A stretch of 5,815 nucleotides of DNA from CAZIPZ01 sp964541075 (GTDB taxonomy: Bacteria > Acidobacteriota > Terriglobia > 20CM-2-55-15), in contig CAZIPZ010000227.1 of NCBI GenBank assembly GCA_964541075.1, positions 1 to 5,815 of the forward strand. Reading direction: 5' to 3'. Shown in pieces: positions 1 through 5,394 of the stretch (positions within the stretch are counted from its first letter, which is position 1; every line of letters begins with the position of its first letter). The notes under the pieces are model-generated. The model was given only the letters and a program-made list of their open reading frames with translations, was not told the DNA's origin and searched no databases. Both the position numbers and the translations under genes were made by a program.

Positions 1-242
1 ACATGCCGGTGAAAGTGGGCGGTTGCGTTTCATGTCATGAGCCACACGGGTCAGCGAACCCGCGGATGCTTATCCGCCAGGAAGTTCGGCAGGTGTGTCT
101 GGAATGCCATACGAATTCAAGCTCGGCGTTTGGCAAGACGCCTCCTGCTTTTCACGATTTGCGAAGCGAGAGATTCCGGAACTGCACGATATGCCACACC
201 AAAGTCAACGGCTCGCATACAAGTCCGTCGTTGCTGCGTTAG
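1..242 (+). CDS. Multihaem c-type cytochrome, MtrA/PioA/DmsE-like, C-terminal fragment (5' end outside window)
   Basis: This is the last ~79 residues of a periplasmic multihaem cytochrome; the frame is open to the window edge, so the ATG at 3 is probably internal. Three CXXCH haem c attachment motifs are visible: CVSCH (nt 24-38), CLECH (96-110) and CTICH (183-197). The spacing and surrounding residues (CHEPHGS near the first motif, PPAFHDL before the last, and an ending of the type HGS..SP..LR) match what I know of the C-terminus of DmsE/MtrA-type decahaem cytochromes. Members of that family sit inside an MtrB/PioB barrel and move electrons through the outer membrane. The next gene encoding such a barrel strongly supports this assignment. 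Total haem number cannot be seen here. Other multihaem families remain possible for the missing N-terminal part. Confidence 0.85.
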   Translation, partial: MPVKVGGCVSCHEPHGSANPRMLIRQEVRQVCLECHTNSSSAFGKTPPAFHDLRSERFRNCTICHTKVNGSHTSPSLLR

Positions 243-2137
243 CTTTTCTCTTTTCGCCTGCGGCAGCGACCGCTCAGGAGCAACAGGCGCAGGTCGCGTC
301 TCCAGTGCAGGAAAGACGCCTCACCGGAAGTCTGGTTGCCGGAAACCGTTGGAGAGCCTTCACCGGCAACGAAGAGGTATATCGCAGCATGGTCAATCTG
401 GGCGAAGGCCCAAAGCTGATCGATCTGTTCACTTCGTATCGGACGCCGGAAGGCGGGGAGCGGCGTTTTGGCGTGGACCGCGCGTCGCTGCGCGCCACGA
501 CCTGGGGCGGGGAACCCGGCAGCACGCTCCTCTTCAACGCCGGCCGCACGGACACTTTCGAACTCACCTTCGGTTATCGCAAAGCGGACTACTTCAGCGC
601 ATTGCCTTCATTCGCGAATCCCACTGCGGCGCGGGCCGGCGCGTCTCAGAGCACGTATGACATTTCGCGGCGGCTCCTCGATGCGCGCTTCACATATCTT
701 CCCGGCAGGCCCGCCTCGCCATTTGTCGCGTTCGAGCGCGATTCCAACGATGGTCCGGGGCGCACAACGTTCGTTCAGGATGCGAACGAGTACGCTGTGG
801 CGACGGATATCGACAATCAAACCACTACTGTCCGTGGAGGCGTGGAGCTGCGATACGAGCGATGGAATGCGATCTTTGAGGGTGGCGGCAGTGTCTTTCA
901 TGACGATCAGAGCATGAGCGCGACAGGCCCCAATCTCGGGAATCGCGAGACTCTTTTTCTCGGGCGACGGCTCCAGTTGGACAGTCTCGAGCAGCGCTAC
1001 GACGTCAGCGGGCGCGATCGCTTCATCCGCGCGGTGGCCGAGGCAAGGCCGTTTGACAAGCTCGTGCTGAACGGAAGATTCTCCTTCAGCCAGCCGACAA
1101 CGAAGGCGGACTACAGCCGGGACACGACTGGAAGCTTCGTCGTATTAAGCACGCTGCAGACCTTCACCAATGAAAGCGTCCTGACGCGTTCGGAATCCAC
1201 ATGGCCTCACCCTTCCGCAAGCATCGGCGCCGAGTTTGCGCCAGTGGAGCGCGTGCGCATTATCGAGACGTTGACGACGGACCGGTTCCATGTGACCGGC
1301 GATACCGATCCGGCGGGAGTTCGCCGGTTCCTGGCAGCAAACTTCACCCGGAATCGGATCGACGCCTTTGTCGAAATCAACGAGTTTATCGGCGTTCACG
1401 GGGGCCACGGGTTTCTCTGGGCCGATGCCCGCAATCCAGGCTCCGATTTCGCGCCGCAGGAGAAACGTGAATTGCAACGAAACGAAGGCTTCGCCGGGAT
1501 CGCTCTGCGCTGGCCTCAGAATCTCCGGGTCAATGTGGATCTTGAAGCCCAGGACGGGGACGAGGTCTTCTTTCGAACAGACCGGCGGAGCCGGAAACGC
1601 GCGCTCTTGCGCGCGCGTTATGACGTGGCGGAAGGACTCGTGCTCGGTGTATCGACCTCGCACTGGAATAACGACAACAGGGCCGCTGATACACATTTCA
1701 GGGAACGCAGCCACGAGTATTCCGCCGACATCACGTATGCGCCGGGCAGTGGTCAGCGCCTCTCGGTGAACGCCAGTTACTCGCGGGGCACATACCGGTC
1801 GGACCTGCCGTTCATCGTGCCCCAAAATTTCCAGCAGGAACGTTCTCTGTATCGCGACCGGGGGCACACCGCATCCATATCGGCGGCAGTCCGTCCGTTG
1901 ACGCGAACCGAAGTGCGGCTAGGGGGAAGTCTTTTTGTGTCGACGGCGAGCCCCGCAGCCGAAGCCGCAACGCGCCCGACACGGTTTTACAATCCATACG
2001 CGCGAGTGTCGTTTCAATTGCAGGATCGCGTCAGTTGGCTCGCGGACTGGGCATGGCATAGTTACTCGCACAGGGCATTTCGCGCGGAGGATTTTCGCGC
2101 GCACCTTTTCACCACCGGAATCGAATACCGATTTTGA
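191..2137 (+). CDS. MtrB/PioB-family outer-membrane beta-barrel protein (decahaem-associated)
   Basis: Predicted 648-residue outer-membrane barrel that would sheath the upstream cytochrome and form a transmembrane electron conduit. The ATG at 191 is preferred because it gives a clean Sec signal peptide: a basic start, a hydrophobic stretch SVVAALAFLF, and cleavage after AAATA around residue 28. The in-frame ATG at 95 would put 32 unrelated residues ahead of the signal. The segment YRSMVNLGEGPKL (residues 64-76), followed by WGG and then LPSFANP, resembles N-terminal signatures I associate with the MtrB/PioB family. The rest alternates polar and hydrophobic residues with many aromatics, as in beta-strands, and ends in GIEYRF with a terminal Phe, the usual barrel-assembly signal. 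Length fits the family (about 650-700). The protein from this start contains no cysteine, so it lacks the N-terminal CXXC of Shewanella MtrB. It overlaps the cytochrome gene by 52 nt, suggesting translational coupling; a strong Shine-Dalgarno is not evident. Confidence 0.85.
   Translation: MPHQSQRLAYKSVVAALAFLFSPAAATAQEQQAQVASPVQERRLTGSLVAGNRWRAFTGNEEVYRSMVNLGEGPKLIDLFTSYRTPEGGERRFGVDRASLRATTWGGEPGSTLLFNAGRTDTFELTFGYRKADYFSALPSFANPTAARAGASQSTYDISRRLLDARFTYLPGRPASPFVAFERDSNDGPGRTTFVQDANEYAVATDIDNQTTTVRGGVELRYERWNAIFEGGGSVFHDDQSMSATGPNLGNRETLFLGRRLQLDSLEQRYDVSGRDRFIRAVAEARPFDKLVLNGRFSFSQPTTKADYSRDTTGSFVVLSTLQTFTNESVLTRSESTWPHPSASIGAEFAPVERVRIIETLTTDRFHVTGDTDPAGVRRFLAANFTRNRIDAFVEINEFIGVHGGHGFLWADARNPGSDFAPQEKRELQRNEGFAGIALRWPQNLRVNVDLEAQDGDEVFFRTDRRSRKRALLRARYDVAEGLVLGVSTSHWNNDNRAADTHFRERSHEYSADITYAPGSGQRLSVNASYSRGTYRSDLPFIVPQNFQQERSLYRDRGHTASISAAVRPLTRTEVRLGGSLFVSTASPAAEAATRPTRFYNPYARVSFQLQDRVSWLADWAWHSYSHRAFRAEDFRAHLFTTGIEYRF
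1596..1619. repeat. Perfect GC-rich inverted repeat inside the barrel gene
   Basis: AACGCGCGC (1596-1604) and GCGCGCGTT (1611-1619) are perfect 9-base complements separated by 6 nt. In mRNA this would form a strong hairpin in the middle of the barrel coding region, over the codons for Lys-Arg-Ala-Leu-Leu-Arg-Ala-Arg. It may simply reflect alternating CG in Arg/Ala codons; no regulatory role is shown. Confidence 0.4.
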
Positions 2138-2141
2138 GGGG
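2136..2141 (+). promoter_or_regulatory. Shine-Dalgarno for the tetrahaem cytochrome gene
   Basis: GAGGGG lies 6 nt before the ATG at 2148 and overlaps the TGA stop codon (2135-2137) of the barrel gene. This fixes the cytochrome start at 2148 and suggests that ribosomes finishing the barrel re-initiate here. Confidence 0.7.
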
Positions 2142-2147
2142 ATTCAG

Positions 2148-3285
2148 ATGAGATATTCCTGCTCAGCGCTTCTTTTGTCGCCGGTGCTAGTAGTGGCGTT
2201 CGCCTTTGCTCTTCCCGCCGGACAGCAGAGTGAAGTCGTCCCGGGAAGCGCGGCGCGCGGCGCCAGGTTATTTGAAGAGAAGGGATGCGTTCAGTGTCAT
2301 TCCTTTAACGGCCGCGGAGGGATGTCGGCTCCGGATCTGGCGCAGCGATCCCGGCGCGCATATACACCGGCCTTGCTGGCAAGCCTGATGTGGAATNNNN
2401 NNNNNNGGGCGAGCCGGCGTAAGCATACCGTCACTCAGTTCCCGTGAGGCAGCGGATCTCTTCGCGCACTTTTTCTCGTTGCTCTACTTCAGCGCTCCTG
2501 GGGATGCTGCGCGCGGCAAGGCGGTCTTCGAAGAAAAGAGTTGCGCGTCATGTCATTCGCCAGGTAAAAGCGGACCTCCCCTGGCGAACTGGTCACAAGT
2601 AAAGGATCCCCTCGAGTGGGCCGGGCGCATGTGGAACCATTCGGGAGGAATGATTGTCGAGATGGAACGGCTCGGCGTGAAATGGCCGCGCCTCTCTACA
2701 CAAAACATGGTGGATCTGTTGGTCTATATTCGGAACAGTCCAGCCACCAGGTCGCAGGCCGCCGTTTTCAGTCCTGGCGACCTTCTGAGGGGGCGCGCGA
2801 TCTTTGAACGAAGCTGCGTTTCATGTCATTCCTTCGAGGAAGGCGTTCCGACGAAGGTGAACTTGCGTGATCGCCCAGGACCGCGGACGCTGACCGGCTA
2901 CATTGCCGCAATGTGGAATCACGCACCCAGGATGCGCCAGGCGGCCGGCACCGGCTTCCCCGCGCTTGCTCCCGGCGAGATGAACGACCTCCTTGCATAC
3001 CTCTTTGCCCAACGCTATTTCGATGAGGCTGGAAGCGCGTCACGCGGTGAACGCGTGTATCGCATGAAGAACTGCGCCGCATGTCATGAGAAGGATGCTC
3101 CGAACTTGACGCAAGCCGAAGAACGCTATTCTCCAATCACGATTGTTTCGGCGTTATGGCAGCATGGACCGGCGATGCTCGACCGCATGCGCCGGGAGGG
3201 TATCGGCTGGCCGCAGTTTGAGGGTTCCGAAATGACGGACCTTATCGCGTATTTGAACAGCCGTGGAAACGGGCCTGCTCGTTAA
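2148..3285 (+). CDS. Secreted tetrahaem cytochrome c with four tandem monohaem domains, interrupted by an assembly gap
   Basis: One gene split by ten Ns. Before the gap, 83 residues are readable: a signal peptide (hydrophobic to about residue 22, probable cleavage after ALPA) and the first domain with CVQCH at nt 2286-2300, ending in MWN. After the gap the frame starting at 2407 is open to the TAA at 3285 (292 residues) and carries CASCH (2542-2556), CVSCH (2815-2829) and CAACH (3073-3087). Each domain repeats the same plan: G-x-x-x-RG-x-x-x-(F/Y) just before the haem motif, then (M/L)W(N/Q)H about 30-40 residues later, then a helix of the type DLLxYL. The Met residues near MWNH are candidate axial ligands. 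The domains are class I-like cytochrome c units, presumably acting in the periplasm between inner-membrane donors and the MtrA/MtrB-like conduit encoded just upstream. Estimated true length is about 384 residues. The TTG at 2479 is not a real start because domain 1 continues through it. Confidence 0.85.
2397..2406. other. Assembly gap (10 N) inside the tetrahaem cytochrome gene
   Basis: Ten Ns follow the MWN codons of cytochrome domain 1. The left flank ends exactly on a codon boundary (2396), and the right flank resumes in frame at 2407, so the true gap should be a multiple of three. Ten is therefore a placeholder or a wrong estimate. Aligning GRAGVSIPSLS after the gap with ERLGVKWPRLS of domain 2 suggests nine missing residues (27 bp). 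Confidence 0.9.
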
Positions 3286-3293
3286 TCTTTTTT
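3268..3293 (+). terminator. Possible weak intrinsic terminator at the end of the cytochrome cluster
   Basis: AACGGG (3268-3273) can pair with CTCGTT (3278-3283) around the 4-nt loop CCTG, with one G-U pair, giving a six-base-pair stem that overlaps the stop codon. Four nt later comes a run of six T (3288-3293). The stem is short and the T-run is slightly displaced, so this is only a candidate. A terminator is expected here because the next genes face the opposite way. Confidence 0.35.
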
Positions 3294-3518
3294 CGAAACC
3301 CGGGTCTCGCGATTGTCCGCAGGCGAGAGCAAGAACCACAGCCCCACCAGAAAGGCAACGCCTCCAACAAAGGCCCACAAGGCGTGTGGCGGCAGACCTC
3401 CCTGCGTCAAGTGCCAGGTGTAATAAAGAAGTCCGCCTGTGGCCGTCACTGCACCGAAGACTCGTTTCCGGGTCATCGCCATGTTCCCTTTCTTTGGAGG
3501 AAGCACGTCCCTCTCCAT
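3282..3518 (-). CDS. Small two-helix inner-membrane protein of unknown function
   Basis: I do not recognise this family. The 78-residue product has two hydrophobic segments, roughly residues 20-38 (VFGAVTATGGLLYYTWHL) and 46-64 (ALWAFVGGVAFLVGLWFLLS), joined by a short loop with Gly-Gly-Leu-Pro-Pro, then a charged tail ending in KKD. The start is uncertain. The ATG at 3518 gives the longest form but lacks a convincing ribosome site; an AAAGGG (3486-3491) sits 9 nt before the in-frame ATG at 3476, so a 64-residue form beginning MTRKRVFG is quite possible. It is the last gene of the minus-strand cluster, 35 nt after the PCFCEC gene. Its TAA (3284-3282) overlaps the stop codon of the convergent cytochrome gene. 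Small size lowers confidence, but the membrane pattern and position support a real gene. Confidence 0.65.
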   Translation of the reverse strand: MERDVLPPKKGNMAMTRKRVFGAVTATGGLLYYTWHLTQGGLPPHALWAFVGGVAFLVGLWFLLSPADNRETRVSKKD

Positions 3519-3553
3519 CGATTGGCATACATGATCCGGGAGAGTTAGATTTC

Positions 3554-4045
3554 TTATTCCAGGCGCTGTCTTCGCCAGCCGCCGCGGATGATCACATCGC
3601 GAATCTCCGCGGGACCCTTGCCTTCGGTAGTCATGCGTTCCGCAAGCAGTGTCTCCCTCATGCAGATGTCACAGCCTGCCGCGTGCCCGGCGGTATAGCA
3701 GAACAACAGGCTGCGATGTCCCGTGGAACGGCATTCGCAAAAGCACGGCTGTTGTGAGAGAACGCCCGGAATTTCCTCGGCCACGCGATACGCATGGCGG
3801 GCGTAACCGTTGAAAAGCGCCGATGCCAGAGTTTGCGGAAACGGCTTCGCCTCCTCTTCGGAAAAGAAAAATGGAAATCCACGCTGCACGCGCTGAAGTT
3901 CGGCCAGGGTCAAAGGCTCCGCCGGCTCTCGTTGCCGCTGTTGGTCGTAGACAATAACGAAGATCAACCCCGCAGCTAATAAGCCGCCAATGACGACTTT
4001 CAGATATGGTTTGTTCTTCCGACGCTGTTGCTTGTGCTTGCCCAT
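3554..4045 (-). CDS. Membrane-anchored Cys-rich protein with PCFCEC motif (PCYCGC-like)
   Basis: The 163-residue product has a very basic N-terminus (MGKHKQQRRKNK), one transmembrane segment (about residues 15-33, ending VIVYDQ), then a domain predicted to lie outside the cytoplasm. The core signature is P100-C-F-C-E-C105, followed by GH110, a single Cys116, H121 and a C125-x-x-C128 pair. This layout (three alternating Cys, then GH, then Cys, then CxxC) matches the PCYCGC-motif proteins I know, which are often lipoproteins; here the anchor is a helix, and the motif has Phe for Tyr and Glu for Gly. The clustered Cys and His suggest metal binding or redox chemistry, but no function is established from sequence. 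The start is fixed by TAGGA (4052-4056), 6 nt upstream and overlapping the preceding stop codon. The gap to the upstream gene is 8 nt. No CXXCH motif is present, so this is not a c-type cytochrome. Confidence 0.8.
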   Translation of the reverse strand: MGKHKQQRRKNKPYLKVVIGGLLAAGLIFVIVYDQQRQREPAEPLTLAELQRVQRGFPFFFSEEEAKPFPQTLASALFNGYARHAYRVAEEIPGVLSQQPCFCECRSTGHRSLLFCYTAGHAAGCDICMRETLLAERMTTEGKGPAEIRDVIIRGGWRRQRLE

Positions 4046-4051
4046 AAGAAA

Positions 4052-4056
4052 TCCTA
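4052..4056 (-). promoter_or_regulatory. Shine-Dalgarno for the PCFCEC gene
   Basis: TAGGA, read on the minus strand, lies 6 nt before the ATG at 4045 and shares its TAG with the stop codon of the preceding gene. This supports the chosen start and coupled translation. Confidence 0.6.
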
Positions 4057-4674
4057 TCTCGCTTCGGCGGACGACAGCCCCTGCCGTGCCTTTTCCAACA
4101 TGACCAGGAACCCGAATGCAGGATCTTTGAAGTCGGCGTGACGGAGAATGTCCCAGTGCTGCTGGATATATTCATGAAGGAAATCGGCGACGTGCCCGAG
4201 TGAAATTACGGTGTGACGAGGACCACTGGCTTCGCCCACCGTTGAACCGAATGCAATGAGACGAATATGATGCCCGGCATGCGTCTGGGCATGCCCTTTC
4301 CGCAAGAGCTTCTGAACGAGATCCGGACTGTGCGAAGGGGCGCAACTGGTCAGTACGGTCTCCAATACAACCGGATCACGAGCCGCCTTATTCAGCTCCG
4401 CGCGGCCTTCCTTCACTTCGCCGATGATCATGTCGGCGCCGTCGCTGGCGCTAGACAGTTGCGGATCCGGCGGAAGAATTCGCGGTTCCTGATTCCGCTT
4501 GCCCTGGGTTGGAACCAGCCGGCCCGCTCCTGGAAAGCGCAGGGCGAGGACATCGAGGTCCGTGACGGTGCGGTATTCCCCGTCGTGGAACGACTCAATG
4601 ACCGGGAACTCGGTAACCGTGAAATAACCATTCACGCGCAGATACGTTTGGACCAGACCAACTGCCGTATCCAT
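4054..4674 (-). CDS. Hypothetical protein with PD-(D/E)XK nuclease-like signature
   Basis: The 206-residue product has no signal peptide or membrane segment, so it is probably cytoplasmic. The N-terminal third reads like a restriction-endonuclease-like fold: a helix with VQTYLRVNGYF (residues 8-18), a strand with Glu22, then T38-DLDVLALRF containing Asp39 and Asp41, and after an insertion with low-complexity character, the strand ADMIIGEVKEG with Glu86-Val-Lys88. Asp41 (or Asp39) with Glu86 and Lys88 would form the D...ExK metal-binding triad. A further strand HHIRLIAFGS sits near residue 140. I recall similar uncharacterised proteins with the same TDLDVLA...GEVKEG core, but no proven activity; the fold may be kept for a non-nuclease role. 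An AGGAGG 5 nt upstream supports the start. It lies 9 nt after the two-module protein gene and 8 nt before the PCFCEC gene, hence in the same operon. Confidence 0.75.
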   Translation of the reverse strand: MDTAVGLVQTYLRVNGYFTVTEFPVIESFHDGEYRTVTDLDVLALRFPGAGRLVPTQGKRNQEPRILPPDPQLSSASDGADMIIGEVKEGRAELNKAARDPVVLETVLTSCAPSHSPDLVQKLLRKGHAQTHAGHHIRLIAFGSTVGEASGPRHTVISLGHVADFLHEYIQQHWDILRHADFKDPAFGFLVMLEKARQGLSSAEAR

Positions 4675-4679
4675 GGGAT

Positions 4680-4685
4680 CCTCCT
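4680..4685 (-). promoter_or_regulatory. Consensus Shine-Dalgarno for the PD-(D/E)XK-like gene
   Basis: A perfect AGGAGG on the minus strand, 5 nt before the ATG at 4674, overlaps the TAG stop codon (4686-4684) of the upstream gene. It is the strongest ribosome site in the window and settles the start. Confidence 0.8.
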
Positions 4686-5394
4686 ATTCCGGCTTCGGTT
4701 TGGAGTACGTCTGGATGTCTGGGGAATATATGGCTTTCCAGATGTGCTCGTATGCAGCCTCTTCGAGCCGCAGTTTCAAATCGAAGTTGAATGTCTCGAA
4801 GGCCGTGGACAGGCGCAAATGAAAGGGATCGTTGGAAGCGAAAGATTCGAGATCTTTCAACCACCAGATGCGGGAATCATCCGTGTGATCGGTTCTATAA
4901 ATGATCTTGTCCTGTGCGATCGTCAGGAGACCCTGGCATCCCCCAAGGGTATGCCGGTGGCGGACGGGAATCTCCTGCACGATCTCGGTGCCGGAGAAGA
5001 TCACCCGCGTCACGACCGCTCGCGGACTCTTGGCGACGAGAACGTCGTATAATTCGTTCGTGATCTGGCCTTGAGTCAGCTTGAATGCGTAATCGCGGTC
5101 GCTTCCCAACTTGAGAATACCCGCATTTTCGTAGCTGTGGATTTTGAGTTCGCCAGTGGAAACGATTTCGAAGAATTCCACATCGGGATAGCTCCAGGTC
5201 CGCTGGTGCTTCTTTTCTTGAGGCTGCGCGCTGTCGCGCTTGCGCTTCGCGTCCTTCGTCTCGTATTGGATATCCGTGGCGGAAAACGTGAGCGTTCCCG
5301 TGCAGGAACCTATGGCGTGTTCGTGCCGCACCTGGAAGACCTGCGCCTCAGGCTGCGCCTGTAACATTAGGATTAATGCAAGTGTTGCGATCAT
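4684..5394 (-). CDS. Exported protein of unknown function with two copies of an RHxH...C module
   Basis: I do not recognise a named family. The 236-residue product begins with a short hydrophobic stretch (MIATLALILMLQA) that looks like a signal peptide with cleavage around residues 13-17, so it is probably periplasmic. Two related modules follow. Module 1 (about residues 19-122) starts VRHEHAIGSCTGTL, continues to DIQYET, then RTW..PDVEFF, and ends with a strand plus helix (YAFKLTQGQ...LYDVL). Module 2 (about 141-225) starts VRHRHTLGGCQGLL, then KIIYRT, RIWW..DLESF, and FNFDLKLRLEEAAYEHIW. The RHxH and Cys residues (R23, H24, H26, C31; R145, H146, H148, C153) recur exactly 122 residues apart. 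The strand-rich plan ending in a helix recalls PH-like domains, but this is a guess. Start and stop overlap the TolC gene as ATGA, and AAGAGG lies 6 nt upstream. Confidence 0.75.
   Translation of the reverse strand: MIATLALILMLQAQPEAQVFQVRHEHAIGSCTGTLTFSATDIQYETKDAKRKRDSAQPQEKKHQRTWSYPDVEFFEIVSTGELKIHSYENAGILKLGSDRDYAFKLTQGQITNELYDVLVAKSPRAVVTRVIFSGTEIVQEIPVRHRHTLGGCQGLLTIAQDKIIYRTDHTDDSRIWWLKDLESFASNDPFHLRLSTAFETFNFDLKLRLEEAAYEHIWKAIYSPDIQTYSKPKPE

Noticed and set aside
95..190. Longer N-terminus for the barrel, starting at the ATG at 95
   Set aside because: The added 32 residues lie over the cytochrome coding frame, show no signal peptide, and would place the clear Sec signal internally. 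The ATG at 191 gives a standard export signal.
1145..1867. 240-residue open frame on the minus strand
   Set aside because: It lies wholly inside the barrel gene, has no recognisable features, and is expected from the GC-rich codon pattern of the opposite strand.
2148..2447. Short monohaem gene ending at 2447 as a complete protein, or a frameshifted pseudogene
   Set aside because: The residues after the Ns in that frame are unrelated to the cytochrome fold, while another frame continues domain 1 exactly. The break is caused by the 10-N placeholder.
2479..3285. Separate trihaem gene starting at the TTG at 2479
   Set aside because: The same frame is open back to the gap at 2407 and encodes the end of cytochrome domain 1; there is no ribosome site or signal peptide at 2479.
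3294..3309. Palindrome CGAAACCCGGGTCTCG as a terminator for the minus-strand operon
   Set aside because: It has one mismatch, no natural loop, lies inside the end of the small membrane protein gene, and on the minus strand is followed by a run of A and not T.
3669..4175. 168-residue open frame on the minus strand overlapping the PCFCEC gene
   Set aside because: It covers parts of two well-supported genes in a different frame, breaks the operon layout, and its composition is typical of a shadow frame.
4267..5052. 261-residue open frame on the plus strand
   Set aside because: It spans two minus-strand genes with good ribosome sites and coherent domains, and its translation shows no recognisable fold or motif.
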